8,992 nt of DNA from an uncultured Clostridia bacterium. Its GTDB lineage: Bacteria; Bacillota; Clostridia; Christensenellales; UBA1242. The stretch spans positions 1 to 8,992 of the forward strand of contig CANRMV010000038.1 of NCBI GenBank assembly GCA_947631875.1. The letters run 5' to 3'. The translations under genes and the position numbers were made by a program. The notes below the pieces were generated by a model. That model saw nothing but the letters and a program-made list of their open reading frames with translations. It searched no databases and had not been told where the DNA came from. Shown here one piece after another: positions 1-5,650 of the stretch; position 1 is the first letter of the stretch; each line of letters begins with the position of its first letter.

Positions 1-140
1 ATAAACTTTTCAATGGATTTGTCAATATCATAAGTGGAAATTCCTGGTTTTACAAGCGTTTTTGCATAGATTAGTGCATCACGCGTAAGTTCACAGGCCT
101 TTCTTATGAGGACAATTTCCGCAGGTGTTTTTTGTATCAT
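1..140 (-). CDS. map: Methionine aminopeptidase type I, N-terminal fragment (cut by window edge)
   Basis: This gene is incomplete: only the first 46 full codons are inside the window. The protein begins MIQKTPAEIVLIRKACELT and continues through a VKPGIST segment. That matches the N-terminus of type I methionine aminopeptidase, where a KTP-E-I-RKA helix precedes a VKPG turn. The enzyme is a cytosolic metalloprotease that removes the initiator methionine from nascent proteins. Its metal ligands and catalytic His lie beyond the window edge and cannot be checked. The ATG at 140-138 overlaps the adk stop codon as ATGA, and an AGAGGG Shine-Dalgarno site lies in the last adk codons, so translation is probably coupled to adk. 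The position right after secY-adk is the usual one in Bacillota, which supports the call despite the short fragment. Confidence 0.88.
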   Translation of the reverse strand, partial: MIQKTPAEIVLIRKACELTRDALIYAKTLVKPGISTYDIDKSIEKF

Positions 141-757
141 TTTTCCCTCTTTAAAAAGTTTTTCACAGGTTTATATGTGTCCTCAGGGCTATTTTGCCCC
201 TTAACCACAAACAACCTATCAGCGTAGAAGTCTATGAGTGGTGCCGTTTGTTTTTCATAAACTTCCAGACGATTGTTTACTGTTTCCAAGTTATCGTCAT
301 CTCTCTGGAACAGTGGTGAACCGCATTTCTCGCAAGTTGTTTTGTTATAGGTCGTCGTGTTGTAAATTTCACCACATTTAGTGCACGTTCTTCGACCTAA
401 GGCGCGTCTTCTTATTTCGTCAAAAGACACGTCAAGTTGAATTACAGCGTCAACTTTCACAAGTTTTTCAAGAGCCTTTGCTTGTTCGATTGTTCTAGGA
501 AATCCATCCAAGATAAATCCTCCTTTGCAATCGTCTTTTGCAATGCGCTCTTTAAGCATTGTGATTGTGACACTGTCTGGAACAAGTTGACCTTTGTCAA
601 TGTAGGTTTTTGCAAGTTTGCCAACCTCTGTTCCATTTTTTATATTTTCACGGAAAAGGTCACCTGTTGAAACTTGCACCATACCAAAGTCGGTTACAAT
701 TTTTCGTGCAAGTGTTCCTTTTCCAGAAAATGGCGCTCCGAGTAAAATGATATTCAT
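137..757 (-). CDS. adk: Adenylate kinase, zinc-LID type
   Basis: Cytosolic adenylate kinase, which catalyses AMP + ATP <=> 2 ADP. The protein is 206 residues. It has the P-loop GAPFSGKGT (residues 7-15), the AMP-site segment STGDLFR (30-36, with Arg36), LDGFPRT (83-89, with Arg88), and QRDDD at 151-155. The LID carries Cys125, Cys128, Cys142 and Cys145 in two CxxC pairs, as in zinc-binding Gram-positive enzymes. I start at ATG 757 (MNIILLGAP) because AGGAG sits 7 nt upstream; an in-frame TTG two codons earlier would leave only 1 nt of spacing. Oddities: Phe10 replaces the usual P-loop Gly, Leu16 replaces the usual Gln after GKGT, and the LID is a few residues shorter than in Bacillus, lacking the common PPK turn. 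The gene follows secY after an unusually long spacer and overlaps map by 4 nt. Confidence 0.97.
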   Translation of the reverse strand: MNIILLGAPFSGKGTLARKIVTDFGMVQVSTGDLFRENIKNGTEVGKLAKTYIDKGQLVPDSVTITMLKERIAKDDCKGGFILDGFPRTIEQAKALEKLVKVDAVIQLDVSFDEIRRRALGRRTCTKCGEIYNTTTYNKTTCEKCGSPLFQRDDDNLETVNNRLEVYEKQTAPLIDFYADRLFVVKGQNSPEDTYKPVKNFLKREK

Positions 758-764
758 ATTCAAT

Positions 765-769
765 CTCCT
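765..769 (-). promoter_or_regulatory. Ribosome binding site that decides the adk start
   Basis: On the minus strand this reads AGGAG, 7 nt before the ATG at 757. The spacing suits that ATG and rules against the TTG at 763. It is the only translation signal I see in the secY-adk spacer. Confidence 0.8.
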
Positions 770-812
770 TTTACTTGTCGTTTTGTAAACTTTCCCAGCA
801 TCAATTTGTTTC

Positions 813-894
813 TTCCATCGCCCCTTTCACATTTTAACTCCACTCAAAATTTTGTAGTGAAAGGGCTTTGCCCGCTCTCAAAATTTTGATGGAA
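813..894 (-). repeat. Nested inverted-repeat element in the secY-adk spacer
   Basis: ttccatc (813-819) is the reverse complement of gatggaa (888-894). Inside these ends, ccctttcac (822-830) is the reverse complement of gtgaaaggg (857-865), and adding the next GC pair across one bulge gives about 10 bp. The palindrome caaaattttg occurs twice, at 845-854 and 879-888, and the first copy is extended by cact/agtg arms at 841-844 and 856-859 with a 1-nt bulge. Matched ends with nested arms over about 80 bp resemble a small non-autonomous repeat. I see no transposase and cannot tell whether other copies exist in the genome. Confidence 0.55.
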
Positions 895-905
895 CTTCTC
901 TCGCA

Positions 906-929
906 GCAAAATGTCCAGCGGAATTTTGC
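906..929 (-). repeat. Short hairpin in the secY-adk spacer
   Basis: gcaaaat (906-912) pairs with attttgc (923-929), and tcc (914-916) pairs with gga (920-922). This is a 10-bp stem with one bulged G at 913 and a 3-nt loop (917-919). No T-run follows it on either strand, so termination is unlikely. Confidence 0.6.
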
Positions 930-947
930 AAGAGGCTAAAAGGGGCT

Positions 948-991
948 CGCGGGGAAAACGAATTTTAGCGGTTGGGTTTTCCGTGTCCGCG
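948..991 (-). repeat. Hairpin just downstream of the secY stop codon
   Basis: On the plus strand, cgcgg (948-952) plus ggaaaac (953-959) pairs with gttttcc (976-982) and ccgcg (987-991). That gives a 12-bp stem with a 4-nt bulge (983-986) and a 16-nt loop. A competing pairing joins cgcgggga (948-955) with tccccgcg (1009-1016), directly beside the secY stop. Both use the same 948-955 arm and so exclude each other. In the transcript the stem is followed by GAGCCCCUUUUAGCC, a weak U-run, so it does not look like a standard rho-independent terminator. Confidence 0.65.
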
Positions 992-1016
992 TTAAGAAAT
1001 TCTAGTTGTCCCCGCG

Positions 1017-2318
1017 CTAGTCTAGAAATCCTTTGTAGTTTCTCATCAACATTTGGGCACTCAAACTCTTATCAAATTCAAGCGCAACAGAAACGATAAT
1101 CATAAGTCCTGTTGTTGAGAACGCGTTAATAAGCGTTGCCGCAACTGCATCATCAATAGCCTTAAACGCCAAACTTGGAATAAGTGCTATTACTGCAAGG
1201 AAGATTGCTCCAAACAAAGTTATTCTTCTTGAAATCTTTTTCAGATAATCCGATGTTGTTCTGCCCGGCCTTATTCCAGGTATGAAACCGCCCTGCTGCT
1301 GCATACGCCTTGAAATGTCGTCTGTGTCAAAAGTGATTTGAGCATAGAAGAAGGCAAATGCCAAAATAAGCAATGCAAGCAAAACAATGTAAGCCCAAGA
1401 GTTTGTGCCCATGTAGGTTTGATACCAAACTTCCGCTTGTGATTGTGGCCAGAAGATGTTTATTATCAACTGTGGCAAAGTGAGAAGTGAGGTTGCAAAG
1501 ATGATTGGCATAACGCCAGACGCATTAAGTTTAATTGGAATGAATGTGTCTTGACCGCCATACATCTTTCTGCCTTTGATTTGCTTTGCGTATTTCACGC
1601 CAACCCTTCTTTCCGCACTGTCAATCCAAACGATGAGTCCAAAGATTGCCACCAAAGCAACAACATAAATTATGATTGTCCAAAGGTGAGAAAGGTCATC
1701 TTTAACCGAACCGATTGCATTTGAAATTGCTGTTCCAGAAGATGAGATGATACCAACAAAGATTAAAAGGCTCATGCCGTTTCCAATTCCAAGTTGAGTG
1801 ATTCTTTCTCCAAGCCAAACAGTGAACATTCCGCCAGCAGTCAACACCAACACAACGCCTGCACAGATAACCCAAAGTGGAACACCTGGCAAGTAGTTTT
1901 CATTTACAGAACTCCTAAATGACACAACAATTCCTATTGCCTGTGCAAGTGAAAGCACAAGAGCAGCGATACGAGTGTAGAAAGAAATTTTTCTTCTTCC
2001 GTCCTCGCCCTGTTTTGACAATCTTTCCAGCGAAGGAATGGCAACGGTTAAAAGTTGTATGACAATGGATGCCGTGATGTATGGCGAAACGCCCAGCGCC
2101 AAAATTGAGCCATTTGACAAAGCATCACCCGACAAAAGGTTCATAAGAGAGAAGAAACTTACACCGCCAGATGTTTGGCCTGCCATTGCATCTGCAAGGT
2201 CAAGACCAGGACAAGGCAAGGCGCATCCAACTCTAAAAAGAATAAGAAGCCCCAAAGTGATTAAAATCTTCTTTCTTAAATCCTTTATTTTAAAAGCATT
2301 TATAAGAGTTTTAAACAT
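1017..2318 (-). CDS. secY: Preprotein translocase channel subunit SecY
   Basis: SecY forms the protein-conducting channel of the SecYEG translocon in the cytoplasmic membrane; SecA or the ribosome docks on its cytosolic loops. The protein is 433 residues, normal for the family. I count ten hydrophobic segments near residues 17-36, 73-96, 112-133, 148-168, 178-198, 212-232, 268-288, 307-328, 364-386 and 392-412. The N-terminus (MFKTLINAFKIKDLRKKIL), the GRKMYGGQ loop at 249-256, GGFIPGIRPG at 343-352 and the C-terminal QMLMRNYKGF are family hallmarks. The basic loops at about 233-256 and 338-366 are the ribosome/SecA-binding ones. The start ATG at 2318 has GGAG upstream, formed partly by the rplO stop codon (TAGGAG). 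Position after rplO is the universal one. Downstream comes the long spacer rather than an immediate adk. Confidence 0.98.
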   Translation of the reverse strand: MFKTLINAFKIKDLRKKILITLGLLILFRVGCALPCPGLDLADAMAGQTSGGVSFFSLMNLLSGDALSNGSILALGVSPYITASIVIQLLTVAIPSLERLSKQGEDGRRKISFYTRIAALVLSLAQAIGIVVSFRSSVNENYLPGVPLWVICAGVVLVLTAGGMFTVWLGERITQLGIGNGMSLLIFVGIISSSGTAISNAIGSVKDDLSHLWTIIIYVVALVAIFGLIVWIDSAERRVGVKYAKQIKGRKMYGGQDTFIPIKLNASGVMPIIFATSLLTLPQLIINIFWPQSQAEVWYQTYMGTNSWAYIVLLALLILAFAFFYAQITFDTDDISRRMQQQGGFIPGIRPGRTTSDYLKKISRRITLFGAIFLAVIALIPSLAFKAIDDAVAATLINAFSTTGLMIIVSVALEFDKSLSAQMLMRNYKGFLD

Positions 2319-2327
2319 AACTCACTC

Positions 2328-2774
2328 CTAATCGAATATGATTTTTCCGCCTGCTTTTTCAATTTTTTCAACAGCCGATTTTGTTGCTTTCTTAGCATGG
2401 ATTGTGAGTGGTTTTGTAACCTCTCCATTACCCAAAACTTTCAAGCCATAAGGTTGTCTTTTGCCGATAACTCTTGTTTCATACAAAAGTTCTTCTGTGA
2501 TTTCTGCGTTTTTCTCAAAGATTTCCAAATCTCCAACGTTCACGCAAGAGTAAACTTTACGATAGTTGTAGTTGTTAAATCCGCGAATTGGAACTTTTCT
2601 GATAAGAGGAATGTTTCCGCCTTCAAAGCCGGCTTTAACTCCACCACCACTTCTAGCATTTTGACCCTTGTGGCCTTTTCCAGAAGTTTTGCCAATACCA
2701 GAGCCAATTCCGCGACCAACTCTAACTTTTTTAGTCTTTTCGCCTTGTGCAGGTTTTAGATTTTCCATTTTCAT
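2328..2774 (-). CDS. rplO: 50S ribosomal protein L15 (uL15)
   Basis: Large-subunit protein L15, a late assembly protein that threads a long basic N-terminal tail into 23S rRNA. The protein is 148 residues. The glycine- and lysine-rich tail contains GRGIGSGIGKTSGKGHKGQ (20-38), followed by GFEGGNIPLIRKVPIRGF; the globular half ends in VEKIEKAGGKIIFD. In the usual GFEGGQMPL motif, Gln is replaced by Asn and Met by Ile, a mild deviation. The chosen ATG (2774) is preceded by GAGGAG, which is also the last two codons of rpmD, with 8 nt spacing. A second ATG two codons later is possible but less well spaced. The gap to rpmD is 5 nt. Confidence 0.97.
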   Translation of the reverse strand: MKMENLKPAQGEKTKKVRVGRGIGSGIGKTSGKGHKGQNARSGGGVKAGFEGGNIPLIRKVPIRGFNNYNYRKVYSCVNVGDLEIFEKNAEITEELLYETRVIGKRQPYGLKVLGNGEVTKPLTIHAKKATKSAVEKIEKAGGKIIFD

Positions 2775-2779
2775 AAGCC

Positions 2780-2971
2780 TTACTCCTCAACCACTTCAAC
2801 AAGGTGCTTCACATGGAAAATGCTTCCACGAATGCTCTCGTTGTCTGGTAAAATTCTTGTTTGATTAAGTTTCTTAAAGCCAAGTGCGGTTAAGATTTCT
2901 CTTTGCTTTTTATTGTAGCCAATCGCACTTCTAACCCAAGTTACTTTTAAAGTTTTTTCGTTCTTTTTCAT
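2780..2971 (-). CDS. rpmD: 50S ribosomal protein L30 (uL30)
   Basis: Small large-subunit protein of 63 residues, close to the usual 58-62 for bacterial L30. The core LKVTWVRSAIGYNKKQREIL followed by ALGFKKLNQTRILPD matches the family pattern of a first strand, an S-IG turn before a basic helix, then LGL-KLN-T. The C-terminal half (IRGSIFHVKHLVEVVEE) matches the IRGMI-KV-HLV-V-E ending. GGAGGG lies just upstream of the ATG. Its place between rpsE and rplO is the standard one. Its two final Glu codons form the ribosome binding site for rplO, which suggests translational coupling. Confidence 0.96.
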   Translation of the reverse strand: MKKNEKTLKVTWVRSAIGYNKKQREILTALGFKKLNQTRILPDNESIRGSIFHVKHLVEVVEE

Positions 2972-2983
2972 ACTTCCCTCCGA

Positions 2984-3541
2984 TTAAATTTCCTCAGGAT
3001 TTTTGCCACGACGAGCAGCGATTTCTTCTCTGGTCTTTAAGGTTAAAAGACCGTTGATTGTTGCTTTAACAACGTTTACGCTGTCAGTTGAGCCGTGAAT
3101 TTTTGTGACGATGTTGTTAACGCCAGCAACTTCCAAAACTGCTCTGGCAGCACCACCAGCAATAACACCGTGACCTTGTGGAGCAGGCAACATATCAATT
3201 GAAGTTGCTCCAAATTTTCCTATTGTTTGATGAGGAATTGTTCCATCAACAATGGAAACTTTTTTAAGGTTTTTCTTTGCAACGATTGTGGCTTTGTCAA
3301 TGGCATTTGGAACTTCTCTGCCTTTGCCGATACCCATTCCAACATTGCCTTTGCCGTCTCCAACAACCACGCAAGCAGAAAATCTCATTGTTCTTCCGCC
3401 CTTAACAACCTTTGTTACGCGGCGAACGGAAACAAGTTTTTTGTCCATACCATCGTCTTCTTTCTTAACAGGTCTTTCGCGACGATTGTTTTGAGGTCTT
3501 TCAGTTTTTTCCTCTCTCTTCTTTTTAATTTCTTCTGCCAT
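2984..3541 (-). CDS. rpsE: 30S ribosomal protein S5 (uS5)
   Basis: S5 lies at the mRNA entry side of the 30S subunit, near the decoding region, and influences translational accuracy. The protein is 185 residues. The dsRNA-binding-like N-domain (about 34-100) contains RVTKVVKGGRTMRFSACVVV and GDGKGNVGMGIGKGREVP; the C-domain contains GVIAGGAARAVLEVAGV (125-141). Loop KVVKGGR (44-50) corresponds to the site of known spectinomycin-resistance changes and looks unaltered. Residues 2-31 form a highly charged Lys/Glu/Arg extension longer than in typical S5. I keep the ATG at 3541 because TAGGAGG, overlapping the rplR stop, lies just upstream; the internal Met32 has no ribosome binding site. Confidence 0.97.
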   Translation of the reverse strand: MAEEIKKKREEKTERPQNNRRERPVKKEDDGMDKKLVSVRRVTKVVKGGRTMRFSACVVVGDGKGNVGMGIGKGREVPNAIDKATIVAKKNLKKVSIVDGTIPHQTIGKFGATSIDMLPAPQGHGVIAGGAARAVLEVAGVNNIVTKIHGSTDSVNVVKATINGLLTLKTREEIAARRGKNPEEI

Positions 3542-3550
3542 ACTTGCCTC

Positions 3551-3919
3551 CTAAAATTTGAGCCCTGCTGCTCTTGCGCCATCAGCAACTGCTTGAACGC
3601 GTCCTGTGTAAAGATATCCGCCACGATCAAAAACAACTTCTTTGATTTTCTTTTCAACGGCTCTTTTTCCAACAACTTCGCCAACAATTCTTGCAGCCTC
3701 TGTTTTCGACTTTTCTTTAATCATCTCTGCGACTTCTTTATCAAGTGTTGAAGCAGAAGCAAGTGTAACACCCTTTTCGTCATCAATAATTTGAGCATAG
3801 ATGTGGTTCAAACTGCGATAAACATTAAGTCTTGGCCTTTTGCTTGTCCCAGTTACGATATTTCTAACTCTTTTATGGCGAACAATTCTGTCTTTGTTTT
3901 TATCTTTAACAGTAATCAT
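3551..3919 (-). CDS. rplR: 50S ribosomal protein L18 (uL18)
   Basis: L18 binds 5S rRNA with L5 and L25 and anchors it in the central protuberance. The protein is 122 residues, normal length. Family signatures include RHKRVRNIVTGTSKRPRLNV with VYRSLNHIYAQIIDD, and the C-terminal FDRGGYLYTGRVQAVADGAR before EAGL-like AAGLKF. The basic N-terminus is the 5S-binding part. GGAGGAG lies upstream of the ATG, starting in the rplF stop codon, with a 14 nt gap to rplF, the longest in the ribosomal protein block. Confidence 0.97.
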   Translation of the reverse strand: MITVKDKNKDRIVRHKRVRNIVTGTSKRPRLNVYRSLNHIYAQIIDDEKGVTLASASTLDKEVAEMIKEKSKTEAARIVGEVVGKRAVEKKIKEVVFDRGGYLYTGRVQAVADGARAAGLKF

Positions 3920-3933
3920 TTTTCTCTCTCCTC

Positions 3934-4476
3934 CTACTTCTTGCCCTTACCAGCGGCTTTACCAACTTTTCTTACAAGTCTTTCGCCATCAACATGGATG
4001 CCGTAGCCGTGATATGGTTCGTAAGGTCTTTTTGCTCTAACTTTTGCGCAGAACTGTCCAACTTTGTGTTTATCAATGCCAGAAACAACAATTTCTGTGA
4101 TAACAGGACATTTTACTGTAAGTCCCTCTGGAATTTCAACCTCAACTTGGTGAGAAAGTCCAAGTGACATAACAACTTTGTTTCCGCTTACTTGTGCTTT
4201 ATAACCAACGCCCGCAATAACAAGTTTCTTTTCCCAGCCTTTTGTCACACCAACAACCATGTTGTGAACATTTGCTCTTGCAAGGCCTTGTTTTGCATTG
4301 TAGTTTTTGTTTTCGTAAGTGAAGTGAACTTCGTTTCCTTTAACTTCTGTTTTAACGTTCTTGTCAACAACTGTTGTAAGAGTGCCTTTTGGGCCTGTAA
4401 CTGTGACAACGTCACCGTTTCTTTCAAAAGTAACTCCGTTTTCAAGAACGATTGCTTTATTTCCTATTCTTGACAT
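3934..4476 (-). CDS. rplF: 50S ribosomal protein L6 (uL6)
   Basis: L6 contacts 23S rRNA near the sarcin-ricin loop and factor-binding site. The protein is 180 residues with the usual two-fold repeated fold. MSRIGNKAI at the N-terminus, VTVTGPKG at 24-31, NMVVGVTKGWEKKL and VIAGVGYKAQ in the middle, and IDKHKVGQF near 134-142 are family marks. The frame stays open 15 codons further upstream, but the start at 4476 is clearly right because SRIG is the conserved N-terminus and GGAGG lies 5 nt before it. The normally very conserved RPPEPYKGKGIRY segment reads RPYEPYHGYGIHV here (150-162), a marked divergence. The gap to rpsH is 10 nt. Confidence 0.97.
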   Translation of the reverse strand: MSRIGNKAIVLENGVTFERNGDVVTVTGPKGTLTTVVDKNVKTEVKGNEVHFTYENKNYNAKQGLARANVHNMVVGVTKGWEKKLVIAGVGYKAQVSGNKVVMSLGLSHQVEVEIPEGLTVKCPVITEIVVSGIDKHKVGQFCAKVRAKRPYEPYHGYGIHVDGERLVRKVGKAAGKGKK

Positions 4477-4486
4477 TTCACCCTCC

Positions 4487-4885
4487 TTACCACACATAGC
4501 AAAGCACTTCACCGCCAACATTCAAAGAGCGTGCAACTTTGTCAGTGACAATTCCTTTGTTTGTTGAGATGATGGCTATTCCAAGCCCGCTTATAACCTT
4601 TGGTAAATTTTCCTTTTGAGAATAAATTCTAAGACCAGGTTTTGAAATTCTTTTCAAGCCTTGAATAACGCTTTGTCCATTTTCGTCATATTTGATTGTG
4701 ATTTCAATATTCTTAAATTTTCCAGCGTCAACAAGTTTGTACTCAGAAATGTAGCCTTCGTCTAAAAGGATTTTTGTGATTTCTAATTTTTCTCTTGATG
4801 CAGGGATTTCAACTGTCTTGTGTTTTGCCGAAATGGCGTTTCTAAGACGAGTTAACATATCTGCGATTGGGTCTGTAACAAACAT
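4487..4885 (-). CDS. rpsH: 30S ribosomal protein S8 (uS8)
   Basis: S8 is a primary 16S rRNA binder (helix 21) needed for assembly of the central domain. The protein is 132 residues, the family norm. It begins MFVTDPIADMLTRLRNAI, contains GLKRISKPGLRIY, and ends with LNVGGEVLCYVW, all hallmark segments. In Escherichia coli S8 also represses the spc operon by binding its mRNA near rplE; whether that holds here cannot be judged from the sequence. A strong AAGGAGGG site overlaps the rpsN stop codon 10 nt upstream. Confidence 0.98.
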   Translation of the reverse strand: MFVTDPIADMLTRLRNAISAKHKTVEIPASREKLEITKILLDEGYISEYKLVDAGKFKNIEITIKYDENGQSVIQGLKRISKPGLRIYSQKENLPKVISGLGIAIISTNKGIVTDKVARSLNVGGEVLCYVW

Positions 4886-4895
4886 AATTCCCTCC

Positions 4896-5081
4896 TTACC
4901 AACTTGACTTCTTCACGCCAGGAATTTCCCCGCGATTAGCCATTTCTCTAAAACAAATTCTGCAAATTCCATACTTGCGAAGAACAGCGTGTGGTCTTCC
5001 GCAGATTGAGCAACGAGTGTAGGCTCTTGTCTTGTATTTTGGTGTTCTTTTTTGTTTTGCAATCAGTGATTTTTTAGCCAT
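4896..5081 (-). CDS. rpsN: 30S ribosomal protein S14, zinc-binding short type (uS14)
   Basis: S14 is a late-assembling protein of the 30S head. The protein is 61 residues and carries a zinc ribbon: CSIC at 24-27 and CRIC at 40-43. This defines the short, zinc-dependent form common in Gram-positives and many other phyla, as opposed to the approximately 100-residue zinc-free form. The ending FREMANRGEIPGVKKSSW is characteristic. Some genomes keep a second zinc-free copy for zinc starvation; none is visible here. AGGAGG lies next to the ATG and overlaps the rplE stop codon (TAGGAGG), with an 8 nt gap. Confidence 0.98.
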   Translation of the reverse strand: MAKKSLIAKQKRTPKYKTRAYTRCSICGRPHAVLRKYGICRICFREMANRGEIPGVKKSSW

Positions 5082-5089
5082 GTTTCCTC

Positions 5090-5638
5090 CTATCTAGCGA
5101 AAGGCAATCCAAGTGCCTTCAAAAGTGCTTTTGCCTCAGCATCTGTTTTTGCGGTTGTGATGAACGCAACATCAAGACCTCTGATTTTTTCGACTTTATC
5201 ATAAGAGATTTCTGGGAAAATCAACTGTTCCTTGATGCCCATAGAGTAGTTTCCTCTTCCGTCAAAGGATTTGTCAGAAATTCCTCTAAAATCTCTAACT
5301 CTTGGAAGTGCGATGCCAACAAGTCTATCAAAAAACTCATACATTCTTCTTCCGCGAAGAGTAACTTTTGCACCAATCTTCATGCCAGCTCTAACTTTGA
5401 AGTTGGAAATGGCTTTCTTTGCTTTTGTTGTGACAGGTTTTTGTCCAGAAATAAGTGCAAGTTCGTCAACTGCAATGTTAAAACTTTTTGAGTTGTCTTT
5501 AACATCTCCAAGACCCATGTTAAGAACAATCTTAACAAGTTTTGGAACTTCGTTGACATTTGTGTAATTAAACTCTTTGATAAGAGCAGGCACAATTTCT
5601 TCTTTATAACGTTTTGCTGTTTGGTTTTCTTCTTTCAT
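5090..5638 (-). CDS. rplE: 50S ribosomal protein L5 (uL5)
   Basis: L5 binds 5S rRNA in the central protuberance and contacts the P-site tRNA. The protein is 182 residues, matching the family. Signature stretches are VPKLVKIVLNMGLGD (31-45), then SGQKPVTTKAKKAISNFKVR, TLRGRRMYEFFDRL, and LPRVRDFRGISDKSFDGRGN followed by YSMGIKEQLIFPEI. The start ATG at 5638 is preceded by AAAGGTG at a workable distance, a weaker site than those of neighbouring genes. The gap to rplX is 12 nt, so L5 is probably read by ribosomes that have just finished the long L24 tail. Confidence 0.98.
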   Translation of the reverse strand: MKEENQTAKRYKEEIVPALIKEFNYTNVNEVPKLVKIVLNMGLGDVKDNSKSFNIAVDELALISGQKPVTTKAKKAISNFKVRAGMKIGAKVTLRGRRMYEFFDRLVGIALPRVRDFRGISDKSFDGRGNYSMGIKEQLIFPEISYDKVEKIRGLDVAFITTAKTDAEAKALLKALGLPFAR

Positions 5639-5650
5639 ATCAGTTCACCT

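Larger units (their letters stand above)
758..1016. other. Long non-coding spacer between secY and adk, filled with inverted repeats
   Basis: These 259 nt separate two genes of a block whose other junctions are at most 14 nt. By hand count 821-1016 is about 46% G+C, and 941-1016 about 54%, which looks higher than the flanking genes. No reading frame on either strand has both a recognisable product and a ribosome binding site. Three folded segments fill it: 948-991, 906-929 and 813-894. I found no convincing -35/-10 pair facing adk on the minus strand and no stem followed by a T-run that would make a classical terminator. It could be an inserted short dispersed repeat (REP or MITE-like), an mRNA-processing or attenuation element, or a small RNA. 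The sequence alone does not decide. Confidence 0.7.

Noticed and set aside
758..763. TTG start for adk at 763
   Set aside because: Only 1 nt separates it from the AGGAG site. ATG at 757 has 7 nt spacing and gives the family N-terminus.
930..991. Rho-independent terminator after secY
   Set aside because: The 948-991 stem is followed by GAGCCCCUUUUAGCC, not a direct U-run of six or more, and adk-map continue downstream on the same strand.
758..1016. Promoter for adk-map in the spacer
   Set aside because: TAAAAT boxes occur twice on the minus strand, but neither has a TTGACA-like box 16-18 nt upstream. An internal promoter is possible but not supported.
911..1099. Plus-strand open frame of 62 codons across the spacer and secY end
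   Set aside because: It has no ribosome binding site, runs antisense into secY, and its middle is the inverted-repeat island. Similar frames could be annotated as hypothetical proteins wherever the repeat occurs.
3227..3751. Plus-strand open frame of 174 codons opposite rpsE and rplR
   Set aside because: It lies fully antisense to two clear ribosomal protein genes; the low-complexity Phe/Cys/Asn/Ser content is typical of a shadow frame.
4477..4521. Upstream start adding 15 residues to L6
   Set aside because: It would overlap the rpsH end, and MSRIG at 4476 is the conserved N-terminus with GGAGG 5 nt before it.
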